Part shown: in pieces, positions 46,108 through 57,819 of the stretch | Position numbering within the stretch: position 1 is the stretch's first letter | How the letters are laid out: the number at the start of each line of letters is the position of its first letter | DNA from: Nitrosospira sp. | GTDB lineage: Bacteria > Pseudomonadota > Gammaproteobacteria > Burkholderiales > Nitrosomonadaceae | NCBI GenBank assembly: GCA_013821425.1 | Contig: JACDGV010000007.1 | Span: 1 to 64,000 of the forward strand | DNA length: 64,000 nt | Direction of reading: 5' to 3' | The notes under the pieces: generated by a model | What the model was told of the DNA's origin: nothing | The model's database searches: none | The model's input: the letters and a program-made list of their open reading frames with translations, nothing else | Translations under genes and position numbers: made by a program

Positions 46108-46419
46108 ATGAAAGCTGTCTGGATGGGAATAGTAACGGCATCAGCCCTGTTAATTGCAGGTACCGCGCAGGCGAATGCGGACCTGGCGAAGGCCAACGGT
46201 TGCACGAATTGTCACACCGTTGACACGAAATTGGTCGGACCGTCTTTAAAGGATATTGCGGCCAAGTACAAGGGCGACGCAAATGCCCAAGCCAGTCTGG
46301 CAGAGAAAATAAAGAAGGGAAGCAGCGGGGTCTGGGGTCCGGTTCCGATGCCCCCGAATGCGCATGTCAGCGATGAGAATGCCAAGACTCTGGCGGGATG
46401 GGTCCTCTCGCTCAAGTAA
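46108..46419 (+). CDS. Class I cytochrome c (c-551/c-552 type)
   Basis: The 103-residue periplasmic monohaem protein has a signal peptide ending about TAQA, the haem motif CTNCH (residues 32-36) and an axial methionine in GPVPMPPN (about 81). It resembles the c-552 of Nitrosomonas, an electron carrier between hydroxylamine-derived electrons and the terminal oxidase. RBS AAGGAG precedes ATG 46108. A strong terminator follows at 46444. Confidence 0.93.
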   Translation: MKAVWMGIVTASALLIAGTAQANADLAKANGCTNCHTVDTKLVGPSLKDIAAKYKGDANAQASLAEKIKKGSSGVWGPVPMPPNAHVSDENAKTLAGWVLSLK

Positions 46420-46443
46420 TCTCAAGTACCTGTATGAAAGAGA

Positions 46444-46477
46444 GCCGGCGCAGTTTGGGCGCCGGCCTTTTTATTTT
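46444..46477 (+). terminator. Rho-independent terminator after cytochrome c
   Basis: GCCGGCGC (46444-46451) pairs with GCGCCGGC (46459-46466) around a 7-base loop, followed by CTTTTTATTTT. Confidence 0.93.
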
Positions 46478-46566
46478 CCGAGCGTCAAGCCATTAGAGCC
46501 ATGAGCGTTCCTCCATATCGTGCTGACAATCAGGACGCGTTTGCGCATATCTCCGCAGTTTGAATT

Positions 46567-47406
46567 ATGAGCTGGTATGCGACGAACCTGGTAAGCGCAT
46601 TTCTGCTTCCGCCCTTCAACCTCATTCTGCTCGGCTTGACAGGCGTTCTGCTACTGAAACGCCGGCCTGGTTTCGGCAAGCTGGTGGTTATGGCTGCGGT
46701 CACCCTGCTTTATCTATTGTCCATTCCATTTAACGCCGACGCCCTCCTGCAAAAACTGGAGACCGTGCCAAAACGTGACCCTCCTGATAGCGGCGCGCAG
46801 GCCATTGTCGTGCTGGGCGGAGGAACATATCACGATGCCCCGGAATATGAAGGAGATACCGTGGGCCGGTTCACGCTGGAGCGCATCCGTTATGCCGCCC
46901 GGTTGCACCGCCTGACCGGGAAACCGATACTGGCGACCGGCGGCGATCCTCTAGGCGTTGGTTCTTCCGAAGCAGCACAGATGAAGGCAGTGCTGGAGCA
47001 GGAGTTTCAGGTTCCGGTGAAATGGATAGAAGGCGCTTCGCTCAACACGCGGGAAAACGCCTACAAGAGCTCCGCTATCCTCAAGCAGGAGAGGATTAGC
47101 CGTATCGCACTAGTTACCCACGCTTGGCATATGCCGCGAGCAGCAAGGGAATTTGAACAGGCCGGGTTCGAGATCGTTCCCGCTGCGACCGCGTACACCA
47201 CCCGCCACAAAACGGACGTATTCGCATTCATCCCCACGGCTGGAGCCCTGCAAAAAAGCAAGCTGTTCTTCCACGAAGTCATAGGCATATTGTGGTATCG
47301 CCTACTGCCTGTCCTCGATCCGACGTGGCTTTCATCCCGCCCGGAATTGCCGCATCCGGTCCATGTGAACATGTTTCCGCCGCCTCCGGGTTCCAACCCC
47401 GAATAG
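46567..47406 (+). CDS. YdcF/ElyC-family DUF218 protein
   Basis: The 279-residue protein has two N-terminal membrane helices (about 7-28 and 38-57) and a DUF218 domain with AIVVLGGGTYHD, GGDPLGVGSSEA, SLNTRENAYKSS and ALVTHAWHMPRAAREFEQAG. E. coli ElyC of this family affects envelope and peptidoglycan precursor metabolism; the chemistry is unclear. Confidence 0.9.
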   Translation: MSWYATNLVSAFLLPPFNLILLGLTGVLLLKRRPGFGKLVVMAAVTLLYLLSIPFNADALLQKLETVPKRDPPDSGAQAIVVLGGGTYHDAPEYEGDTVGRFTLERIRYAARLHRLTGKPILATGGDPLGVGSSEAAQMKAVLEQEFQVPVKWIEGASLNTRENAYKSSAILKQERISRIALVTHAWHMPRAAREFEQAGFEIVPAATAYTTRHKTDVFAFIPTAGALQKSKLFFHEVIGILWYRLLPVLDPTWLSSRPELPHPVHVNMFPPPPGSNPE

Positions 47407-47612
47407 GAATTGCTCCGCGTCGCGCATATCTGCTCCGAATCAAACCGGTGGAACCTGTTGCTGGTAAAATGACTGAAACCGACGCGGGAGACCGGCGAAT
47501 CATGAGGCAACCGATACCAATAGAGGGAATGATGACCGGCGGAATTCCCTTCTCCTCATAGCCAGTACGCCGTGCCGTATCTCATGCGGCGAACTTACAG
47601 AGAGGCAATAAC

Positions 47613-48029
47613 GTGAAAGCGCGCATCAAGTGGAAGAACGGAATGAGCTTTCTGGCTCAATCGGGCAGCGGCCATGCCGTACTCATGGATGGTCCACCCG
47701 AAGCAGGCGGCAAAAATTCGGGACCGCGTCCGATGGAAATGTTGTTAATGGGAACCGGCGGTTGCGCAGCTTTTGACGTGGTGCTGATTCTTAAAAAGAG
47801 CCGCCAGGATATCAGCGACTGCGTAGTCGAAATCGAAGCAGAACGGGCTGCGCAAGAACCCAAGGTATTCGTCCGGATTCACTTTCATTTTATCCTGACC
47901 GGAAGAAAACTAGACCCCCCCCAGGTAGCCCGGGCTATTACCCTTTCTGCGGAAAAATACTGTTCGGCCTCGATAATGCTGGGAAAAACAGCGCAACTGA
48001 CACACGACTTTGAAATCGTGGAGGCTTGA
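47613..48029 (+). CDS. OsmC-family protein (YhfA-like)
   Basis: The 138-residue protein has the OsmC fold: GPRPMEMLLMGTGGCAAFDVVLILKK (about 37-62) and a second cysteine in SAEKYCSAS (about 108-116). These two cysteines match the peroxidatic pair of OsmC/Ohr proteins. The start is GTG with AGAGAGG nine bases upstream. It converges on coq7 with an 18-base gap. Confidence 0.9.
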   Translation: MKARIKWKNGMSFLAQSGSGHAVLMDGPPEAGGKNSGPRPMEMLLMGTGGCAAFDVVLILKKSRQDISDCVVEIEAERAAQEPKVFVRIHFHFILTGRKLDPPQVARAITLSAEKYCSASIMLGKTAQLTHDFEIVEA

Positions 48030-48047
48030 AGCCTCAAAACCTTCTGT

Positions 48048-48674
48048 TTAAACCCAATACGCGGTTTTCGTCATCACTTTCGATCCCAGCTTCATTATCA
48101 GCTTCGCCGGCGTTGGCAATTCCTCCCCGCCATGAGCCATTGCCGTGGTGGCATGACCGGCTTCGTCGATCTGCATCTGGGCGACGATGGCACGGCTTTT
48201 CCCGTCCTTATGCGGTAAGCGCTTCAAATGCCCAGCCAGATGCGTCTCCACCTGACGTTCGGTTTCGGCGAGAAACCCGAGGTTCCATTTATCGCCGAGC
48301 ATGCCTGCGAACGCACCGATCGCCAATGACCCTCCGTACCACAACGGATTCAATAGGCTCTTGCGTCCGCTCAATTCCGCGATGCGCCGCTCGGTCCAGG
48401 CGAGATGTTCGGTTTCTTCCCGCGCCGCCTGCGTCAGCGCGCGCTGCACCTCTGCGTCATGCGCGGTAAGCGCCTGCCCCTGATAGAGCGCCTGTGCGCA
48501 GATTTCACCAACGTGATTCACGCGCATCAACGCGCTGGATTCACGTTTTTCCCAATCATTGAGTTCACTTTCCGGCAGCTCGGATCCCGGCACGGCCCGC
48601 AGTGTTTGCGCCGGTGTCAGCAATGTGCGTAGGGCATGGTCGAAGCCGATGATAAATTTGTCGATGTTGGGCAT
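48048..48674 (-). CDS. coq7: Demethoxyubiquinol hydroxylase (di-iron Coq7)
   Basis: Coq7 performs the penultimate hydroxylation in ubiquinone synthesis. The 208-residue protein has the di-iron ligands of the family: [45 protein letters not shown] and [11 protein letters not shown]. It is single, with no other ubi genes near. Confidence 0.93.
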   Translation of the reverse strand: MPNIDKFIIGFDHALRTLLTPAQTLRAVPGSELPESELNDWEKRESSALMRVNHVGEICAQALYQGQALTAHDAEVQRALTQAAREETEHLAWTERRIAELSGRKSLLNPLWYGGSLAIGAFAGMLGDKWNLGFLAETERQVETHLAGHLKRLPHKDGKSRAIVAQMQIDEAGHATTAMAHGGEELPTPAKLIMKLGSKVMTKTAYWV

Positions 48675-48709
48675 GAAACCCTCCCGGAAAAAAATACAAA
48701 CAATATTAT

Positions 48710-50123
48710 TTACGATTGTATACCCATTTGCCGCGCGACCAGCGTAACCGGATGCACGATCTCGATCTCCAAACCTGCTTCGCGCAACCCGCTGCCAATA
48801 TACATGGCGCAGCCGACGTTGGATGTGACGAGATAACGCGCGCAGCTTGCGTTTAACAACGCCGCGATCTTATCGGCCCGCAACGCCTTCGCCATCTCCG
48901 GCTGATCGAGGAAATAGGTTCCGGCGGCGCCACAGCACCGATCATTCCCGGCGAGCGGCGCGACCAGAGCTCCAGGTATGCGCGCCAGCAGGGCATAGGA
49001 ATGGGCCGAGGCGCGTAACACATTACGAAGGCTGCAAGGTTCATGAACCATGATTTCGTGCGGCAGAGGGGCCAACTTCACCTCATCCCAGCCCTCGGCC
49101 ACTGCCAGAAACGCGCTAATGTCCATCACCCTGGCTGTAAATTTACCGGCCAACCTGTTCCCGGGATTGCTTTCTACAACACTCCCTTTCGGTTCCGAGT
49201 GTATTTGATAAGGTGTCGCTGACGGTTGCGATGACGAGGGTAAAAATACGTGCTCCGCCAATTGCACGCCGCAGCCCGACGCCGTGCTAATGATTGAGTC
49301 CAATTTCAATCCGTTGAAAGCCACAATATTCCTGCGCGACAACTGCGCCGCCGTCTCCAAATCTCCGCCATGCTGATGCAAGGCACCGCAGCAGGTCTGG
49401 GCGGGCGGCACATGTACCGTGTAGCCTAGACGATTAAGCACGAATATTGCCGCGTTGAGCGTGGCAACATCCGTCAGCCGTGCGACGCAACCGAGGAACA
49501 GCCCAACTTGCCCCCGTGGCTTCCCTGCTGATGGATAAACTGCTTGCCACGATCCGGAATCCGCGCCGCCCAACGCGGCGAAGGACTTGCCGATGGGGGG
49601 AAGCTGCGCCTCCAGCAGGGCAAGTGTTGCTTTTCCCAATAATCCGGATTTACGCGTCCATTTCTGCAAGCCTCCTCTCTGGTAGAACCGCAACAGCGGG
49701 CGCAACGCATCAATGCGTGCCGGCCTGGTAAGTAACTCGCGCTCCGCCCATTTGCGGAACCAGGATTTTCGCATCGCAGGCTTCCCATCCAACGGGAGGG
49801 GCTGTGACGTTGTCATCGCCGCGCGCGCCATCGATCAATTGTCCAAAACGCACATGGTTCGGGCATGCTGCCTCGCACGCCCGGCATGTGAGGCAGCGGT
49901 CCATATGCAGTGCGAAGCGCTCGTTCATTGGAATGCGTCCTGCCGCCACCCCGCTTATAAGCGCGATGCGCCCGCGAGGTGAATCCGCCTCCGAGAGTGT
50001 TATGCGATACGTGGGGCAATGCGGCAGGCAAAGACCGCAGGCGACGCAGCGGTTGGCCTCGTCGCTTATTTCGGCATCCAATAACTCGTGGGAAAACTGG
50101 GGGGGAAGATCAGCTGGTTTCAC
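48710..50123 (-). pseudogene. glcF: Glycolate oxidase iron-sulfur subunit (GlcF-like), split by a frameshift
   Basis: Two overlapping frames together make one GlcF-like protein. Frame 1 (50123 to 49710) encodes two 4Fe-4S motifs, [11 protein letters not shown] (26-36) and [11 protein letters not shown] (77-87), then fades into unrelated residues. Frame 2 (48710-49831) carries the rest with two CCG domains, seen in TCCGALHQHGGD and RCCGAAG. The frames meet at a GC dinucleotide run (49821-49828): one extra GC there would join them as [12 protein letters not shown]. Either the gene is inactive, the run varies, or the base call is wrong. GlcF with GlcD and GlcE oxidises glycolate made by Rubisco oxygenation; glcD/glcE are not in the window. 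Confidence 0.85.
49821..49828 (-). repeat. (GC)4 dinucleotide run at the glcF frame junction
   Basis: The run of four GC pairs is where the two halves of the GlcF frame change phase. A change by one GC unit restores a continuous frame without adding a stop. Confidence 0.8.
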
Positions 50124-50468
50124 GATCGTATCCGCCGGAAAAGAGCCATAGACCGATTTTCATCAAAGCCGTTCGCATCCCGAAGTGTCAACCTCCGGAA
50201 TGGAAGACAAGACGCAGATCGCAACAGTGGCACTGGTGGCGAGTTGCGATTCGCTAACGGCGGTGGTGCTGGAAACATGTTTGGCATGAATGCTCGCCAA
50301 CGTCCCTGCGGTCTTGGCCGCAGCATCAACATGCAAAGGGTGCGCTAGCCGGCAGCGGCTTCGTTCCTGCTGATGGGGCTGGTCGCTGGCGGAGGGAGCG
50401 TCCCGCTGATTGCCCATGGGTATGTATCATCGCCTACACGGCCGACAGCAGTTCGGCCCATCGCTTGG
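50124..50468. other. Intergenic region before glcF with no recognised gene
   Basis: About 345 bases between the CBS protein gene and glcF, both on the minus strand. Open frames look random and low in order. It may carry the glcF promoter. Confidence 0.4.
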
Positions 50469-50906
50469 TCAGCGAATCCCGTGGATGTAGCGTTCGAGTT
50501 GATTGATAATGAATTCCTGCCCAGAAATCGCGTCCTTAACCAGATCGCCAATGGAAATAATGCCGACGACCTGACCGTTATCAAGTACGGGCAAATGGCG
50601 AACCCGCATCTCGGTAACGAGTGCCATGCAATCCTCGGTTGTATAGTCGGGGTCTACATAGGCCACCTCGGACGTCATGATTTCTCTTACGCGTATGTCT
50701 TTCGCAGTCCTATCCAGCAGCAAGTAGGCCTTACGCGAATAATCTCTTTCGGTAACGATACCGACCAGCTTCCCATCCTCCAGCACCAGCAATGCACCAA
50801 TGTTCCTGGCAGCCATCGATTGCATCGCGTCAAACACGGAATTATCCGGCTCGATGCTTGCAACTTCGAATCCTTTGCCTTCCAGTAATTGCTTCACAGT
50901 AGCCAC
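50469..50906 (-). CDS. CBS-domain pair protein
   Basis: The 145-residue protein consists of two CBS motifs, about residues 10-65 and 75-130, with GALLVLEDGKLVGIVTERDYSRK and HLPVLDNGQVVGIISIGDLVK. Such stand-alone CBS pairs bind adenine nucleotides and act as energy or redox sensors. The binding partner is not visible from context. Confidence 0.92.
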   Translation of the reverse strand: MATVKQLLEGKGFEVASIEPDNSVFDAMQSMAARNIGALLVLEDGKLVGIVTERDYSRKAYLLLDRTAKDIRVREIMTSEVAYVDPDYTTEDCMALVTEMRVRHLPVLDNGQVVGIISIGDLVKDAISGQEFIINQLERYIHGIR

Positions 50907-50976
50907 GGCATAACTCCCACTTCAGTTTCGAATTTTTCATTCCAATCATAGCACGTCACGAAAGCCGGAGCAGGCT

Positions 50977-51093
50977 ATGGCAATCAAGTGGCCAAATGGC
51001 GGGACGATGCAATTAATCGGCACCTCCCTCCTGCTGACCCTGCCCGGATGCCTACAGCAACCGGCTCTTATCACCCCGGGCAAAACCTATTAG
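50977..51093 (+). CDS. Predicted small lipoprotein (38 residues)
   Basis: A short frame with GGAG six bases before its ATG encodes a signal sequence (residues 11-24) and the lipobox-like LTLPGC with C25, followed by 13 residues rich in Pro and Gln. It overlaps the end of the MidA-like gene on the other strand by 42 bases. LptM-type small lipoproteins have this size class, but I see no firm match. It could be chance, though signal, lipobox and ribosome site occur together. Confidence 0.45.
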   Translation: MAIKWPNGGTMQLIGTSLLLTLPGCLQQPALITPGKTY

Positions 51094-52242
51094 AGGCAGG
51101 TCCACATATTTGCCGAAACCGATGACCTTGAACAATTCTCCCATTTCGGCCGGGCTTACCAGCTTTTGCACCTGATTCGCCAGCGGCAGATAGTCCTTTG
51201 CGTTCTCCGCAGGAGTCTGCGCCAGAATTCCAGTTATTCCGCAGTTGATGAGAAAATTGGCCTGAGTCGTGTAACCCAGCAACTTCAGTCCGGCCCTGGT
51301 AGCCCGTTCGGTCACGGCACTGAAGTCGACATGGCTGGTAATATCCTGCAGGCCCGGCAAATAAAAAGGATCGTCGTGAGCATGATGGCGATAATGGCAC
51401 ATCAATGTTCCCCGGCTACGCTGGGGATGATAATACTCATCCCGGCCAAAGCCATAGTCGATCAATATGATCGCGCCGTGCTGCAAAATATTCCCCAGGC
51501 TGAATATGAAACGCTGGGCGGCCAGGCCGATTTCGGTGACGTAGGTGTCGCCATGGGCGGCGCCGGAATTGATCCGGGCATTGAGTTCAAGGGTGGCGGC
51601 GAAGAGCTCTCCTTCGACGAGGGGGCGATCGCTCCATGTCAACTTATCCCTGTCGAATGTTACGCCACGCTCGAACAGGTGAGACCCCGACCATGCCACC
51701 AGATGCACCGGCATTGCATCCAGCACCTCATTGGCAAGCATCAGCCCGTTGAATTCGAAAGGTAAATGTTCCAGCCAGACAACCCGCGAGGCAAGATGCG
51801 GGGCGGACTTTTCAAACAGGCGGCGTTGCCGCTGCTGCAGGTCCCCGCTGACTTCAAGAATGAAATACTCCCTTGGCAAGCGGCCGAGTCTTTCGAGTTC
51901 AAGCAATAAGTCGAGTGCGAGTTTGCCCGTGCCGGCACCGAATTCCAGAATACTGCCGTCAGAATCCTGCGTTTCCAGCACTTGTGCGGCTTGCCGTGCC
52001 AAGGCTCTACCGAACAGAGAGGAAATTTCCGGGCCAGTGACAAAGTCTCCTTCAAGCCCGAATTTTGCTGCACCGCCGCTGTAGTAACCCCTTCCCGGGG
52101 CGTATAACACCAGCCTCATATAATGCTCGAACGAAATCCACCCGCCGGCAGCGGCGAGTTCGGCGAGTATCAGTTGCTTTAAGGCGAGACTATGCTGGAC
52201 GGAAGTCTCCCCTGGCACAGGCAGTGGCGGTATTGGCTGCAT
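51052..52242 (-). CDS. MidA/NDUFAF7-family SAM-dependent methyltransferase
   Basis: The product (396 residues from ATG 52242) has the family block AAAGGWISFEHYMRLVLYAPGRGYY, FVTGPEISSLFGRALA, and the SAM site ILEFGAGTGKLALDLL. In mitochondria the relative NDUFAF7 methylates an arginine of complex I; bacterial targets are not well known. An upstream in-frame extension to 52374 would overlap the divergent SDR gene. The ribosome site at 52242 is weak, so the start is uncertain. Confidence 0.85.
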   Translation of the reverse strand: MQPIPPLPVPGETSVQHSLALKQLILAELAAAGGWISFEHYMRLVLYAPGRGYYSGGAAKFGLEGDFVTGPEISSLFGRALARQAAQVLETQDSDGSILEFGAGTGKLALDLLLELERLGRLPREYFILEVSGDLQQRQRRLFEKSAPHLASRVVWLEHLPFEFNGLMLANEVLDAMPVHLVAWSGSHLFERGVTFDRDKLTWSDRPLVEGELFAATLELNARINSGAAHGDTYVTEIGLAAQRFIFSLGNILQHGAIILIDYGFGRDEYYHPQRSRGTLMCHYRHHAHDDPFYLPGLQDITSHVDFSAVTERATRAGLKLLGYTTQANFLINCGITGILAQTPAENAKDYLPLANQVQKLVSPAEMGELFKVIGFGKYVDLPLIGFARGDKSRLL

Positions 52243-52309
52243 TGGGTCTATGCTACGCTTTACCGAATTATAAAAATCGGATCGATTCACAAGTGTAGAG
52301 GAGATAGCG

Positions 52310-53050
52310 ATGCAAGGGAAAGTAATACTCGTTACCGGGGGAGCCAAGCGCGTCGGCGCAGCGACATGTCGCAAATTGCATGCTCGGGGGGCAAACCTGA
52401 TCGTTCATTATAGGGAATCGGGGAAGGAAGCACGCGCGTTGCAGTCGGAACTCGATCAGAACCGTGCCGGATCGGTGGCACTGGTGCAGGCCGATCTGCT
52501 GGACATTGCGCGCCTACCTCATGTGGTTGACGAAACCGTGAATCATTTTGGGAAACTCGACGCGCTCGTCAATAATGCATCCAGCTTTTTCCCCACCCCG
52601 ATTGGAGAAATCACGGAGAGCATGTGGGATGACCTTATCGGCAGCAACTTGAAGGCTCCGCTATTCCTGTCGCAGGCCGCGGCGCCACAGCTCACGAAAC
52701 ACCGAGGTTGTATTGTCAATATCGTGGATATCCACTCGGAGTGGCCGCTAAAACGATACGTGGTATATAACTCCGCAAAAGGCGGCCTGGCCTCTCTCAC
52801 CCGGTCCCTGGCACTGGAGCTTGCACCGGAAGTCAGGGTAAATGGCATTTCTCCCGGCCCTATACTGTGGCCGGAGGCAGGCGAGTGGACGGATGAAGCA
52901 GCGCGGCAGCGCATTATCAATAGAACTCTGCTGAAACGAACGGGCGAACCGGAGGATATTGCAAAAACGGCCGCGTTTCTGATCGCTGATGCGCCCTATA
53001 TTACCGGGCAGATTATTGCGGTGGACGGGGGGCGGAGCGTGAATCTATAG
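52310..53050 (+). CDS. SDR-family pteridine reductase-like protein
   Basis: The 246-residue SDR has TGGAKRVGAATCRKL (cofactor site with the R typical of NADPH-preferring pteridine reductases), LVNNASSFFPTPIGE, the catalytic serine-like position in VDIHSEWP, and YNSAKGGLASL with Tyr and Lys. This pattern fits the pteridine reductase/FolM subgroup, which reduces dihydrofolate or dihydromonapterin. ATG 52310 has AGAGGAGATAG before it. Confidence 0.86.
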   Translation: MQGKVILVTGGAKRVGAATCRKLHARGANLIVHYRESGKEARALQSELDQNRAGSVALVQADLLDIARLPHVVDETVNHFGKLDALVNNASSFFPTPIGEITESMWDDLIGSNLKAPLFLSQAAAPQLTKHRGCIVNIVDIHSEWPLKRYVVYNSAKGGLASLTRSLALELAPEVRVNGISPGPILWPEAGEWTDEAARQRIINRTLLKRTGEPEDIAKTAAFLIADAPYITGQIIAVDGGRSVNL

Positions 53051-53054
53051 GTGG

Positions 53055-53091
53055 CAGCCACAAAGGGTAGCCGCAAAGGGTAGCCGCAAAC
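53055..53091 (+). repeat. 13-bp tandem repeat, nearly three units
   Basis: The unit TAGCCGCAAAGGG follows a variant CAGCCACAAAGGG and precedes a partial TAGCCGCAAAC, just after the SDR stop codon. Confidence 0.75.
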
Positions 53092-53120
53092 AATCGGGAA
53101 ACAGCGAAGGCTCTCCCAGC

Positions 53121-54629
53121 TCATTCCTGGATCACGCTTCCGTCTGCAAGTTTTTTCTTCAATATCATATTCACCTGCGCCGGATCGGCCTTGCCTTTGG
53201 CCGCCTTCATTACCTGTCCGACGAGGGAATTGAAGGCTTTCTCCTTGCCGGCCCTGAATTCCTCCACAGACTTTCCGTTAGCGGCTATCACTTCTCCAAC
53301 CAATTTTTCCAGTTCGCCTGAATCAGAGATCTGCTTCAATCCCTGCGAGTCGATAATCTGGTCCACAAGATTTTCATCGAACGGCCTGTCCCCGCTCTTC
53401 CATGAGAGGGCCTTCTCACCGGCTGCACTGACCTTGACCCACATCTGCCTAAACACTTCTTTGGCGATCTTGCCTGAGATGGTGCCATCCCTGATGCGCG
53501 TCAGAAGCCGCGCAAGCTGCCCTGGCAATAGCGGGCAATCGTCAAACCACCTTCCTTCGTTGTTAAGGTAACTGGAGATCTCCCCCATTATCCAGTTTGC
53601 GCACAGTTTCGCCTCAGCAGGAAGTTTGCCGGCAACCGCGTTGAAGTACTCCGCTATCTCGCGATCGACGGTCATGGCCGCCGCGTCATAGGGAGAGAGT
53701 CCATAGTCGCGCTCAAGGCGTGTCCGCATTTGCTGTGGCAGTTCAGGAAGCCCGCCACGCACTTCCTCGACCCAACTCTGCGGGATTTCAAGCGGCAACA
53801 AATCCGGATCGGGAAAGTAGCGGTAATCCTGAGCATCTTCCTTGCTGCGCATGGCTCGGGTTTCATCCTTTTCCGGATCATAGAGCCGGGTTTGCTGCTG
53901 TATGATTCCGCCGTCCTTGATGAGTTCTATCTGGCGTCTGGCTTCGTAATCGATAGCCTTCTCAAGAAAGCGGAACGAGTTGAGATTTTTTATTTCGCAC
54001 CGGGTACCTAGCTTGTCCGATCCTTTGGGACGCACGGATACGTTGGCGTCACAGCGGAAGGAACCCTCCTGCATATTGCCGTCGCAAATGCCGATCCAGC
54101 GTACCAGTGTATGCAGTGTCTTGGCGTAGACTACTGCTTCGGCGCTGCTGCGCATATCCGGTTCGGAAACGATTTCGAGCAAGGGCGTCCCAGCACGATT
54201 CAGATCAATGCCGGTCATGCCGTGAAAATCCTCATGCAATGACTTGCCCGCATCTTCTTCCAGGTGTGCCCGAACAAGACGAATGGTTTTCTCTATCTCG
54301 CCGACCTTAATCTTGACATTACCCCCCTCGACCACCGGTAACTCGTATTGGCTGATTTGATAACCCTTGGGCAAATCAGGATAAAAATAATTCTTGCGCG
54401 CGAAAATTGACGGCGAATTGATTTTTGCTCCCACCGCGAGGCCCAGCTTGATCGCGCCTTCGACCGCGCCGCGATTCAACACGGGCAGAACGCCCGGCAG
54501 CGCCAGATCAACCGCGCAAGCTTCCGCGTTAGGTGCAAGACCAAACGCGGTCGAGGCACCCGAGAATATTTTCGATCGGGTCGAAAGCTGGGCATGGACC
54601 TCAAGACCGACAACGATTTCCCATTGCAT
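53121..54629 (-). CDS. gatB: Aspartyl/glutamyl-tRNA amidotransferase subunit B
   Basis: GatB activates mischarged Glu-tRNA(Gln) or Asp-tRNA(Asn) for amidation. The 502-residue protein has [15 protein letters not shown] at the start, [17 protein letters not shown], and the [11 protein letters not shown] stretch of the kinase part. The C-terminal helical and YqeY-like tRNA-binding tail ends in [13 protein letters not shown]. It is the last gene of gatC-gatA-gatB; the gap to gatA is 53 bases. Confidence 0.97.
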   Translation of the reverse strand: MQWEIVVGLEVHAQLSTRSKIFSGASTAFGLAPNAEACAVDLALPGVLPVLNRGAVEGAIKLGLAVGAKINSPSIFARKNYFYPDLPKGYQISQYELPVVEGGNVKIKVGEIEKTIRLVRAHLEEDAGKSLHEDFHGMTGIDLNRAGTPLLEIVSEPDMRSSAEAVVYAKTLHTLVRWIGICDGNMQEGSFRCDANVSVRPKGSDKLGTRCEIKNLNSFRFLEKAIDYEARRQIELIKDGGIIQQQTRLYDPEKDETRAMRSKEDAQDYRYFPDPDLLPLEIPQSWVEEVRGGLPELPQQMRTRLERDYGLSPYDAAAMTVDREIAEYFNAVAGKLPAEAKLCANWIMGEISSYLNNEGRWFDDCPLLPGQLARLLTRIRDGTISGKIAKEVFRQMWVKVSAAGEKALSWKSGDRPFDENLVDQIIDSQGLKQISDSGELEKLVGEVIAANGKSVEEFRAGKEKAFNSLVGQVMKAAKGKADPAQVNMILKKKLADGSVIQE

Positions 54630-54682
54630 TTGCGAGAATCCTTTCTTCTACAGCCGGCTTATTCCGGAGGGAAAAGCAGTCA

Positions 54683-56179
<1,497 letters not shown>

Positions 56180-56263
56180 GATGTTCGCTGGGCGAAGCAG
56201 ATTGTGAAAAAGGTTTCAGATGGAAGGAAAATGCAGGGATAGCAGCGCGGCTTCCGCGAGACT

Positions 56264-56551
56264 TTACTCGATAACCTTGGGCACCAGGTAAAGCCCCCCC
56301 TCGACCTGGGGCGCTATCGATTGAAACAATTCACGCTGATCGGTCTCGGTTACGGCATCCGGGCGGAGCCGCTGGGTGACATCCTGAGAGTGGGACATGG
56401 GTTTTAATGCCGATGTGTCCACCGCCTGCATCTGCTCGATGAGGCTGAAGATACCGGACAACTGAGTCAGCGCCGCCCGCGCCTCATCCTCGCCAATTTC
56501 AATCCGGGCCAAGTTCGCGACCCGCTTCACATCATCCAGGGACAGAGACAT
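56264..56551 (-). CDS. gatC: Aspartyl/glutamyl-tRNA amidotransferase subunit C
   Basis: The 95-residue GatC wraps around GatA and GatB. It begins [22 protein letters not shown] and has [17 protein letters not shown]. The presence of gatCAB implies that the organism makes Gln-tRNA or Asn-tRNA indirectly. It is divergent from mreB. Confidence 0.96.
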   Translation of the reverse strand: MSLSLDDVKRVANLARIEIGEDEARAALTQLSGIFSLIEQMQAVDTSALKPMSHSQDVTQRLRPDAVTETDQRELFQSIAPQVEGGLYLVPKVIE

Positions 56552-56661
56552 TGGGCACAGAAACCCTTATATTCAAATAGCTAATAGAGTATCATAGCGC
56601 GCCTGAGTGACACATTCTTTTCACGCGCTTTTGCCATCGTCGTTTGCAACGGATTCCGTAA

Positions 56662-57723
<1,062 letters not shown>

Positions 57724-57819
57724 ATGTTTTGCGCCAGTGATTAAATGGTTTTTTTTGACCACCTTTCTGGGCCCTTACTGGACGCACCCTGAACCGGAAA
57801 CCGTGAAGCCCGGGACGTG

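Noticed and set aside
46501-46562. 20-codon frame before the YdcF gene
   Set aside because: There is no ribosome site and it merely fills the short gap after the cytochrome c terminator.
50228-50248. Possible RpoN-type site with TGGCAC and TTGC
   Set aside because: The spacing between the GG and GC pairs is far too long for a -24/-12 promoter.
50202-50291. 29-codon plus-strand frame upstream of glcF
   Set aside because: It has an ATG but no ribosome site and no conserved pattern, so it is probably chance.
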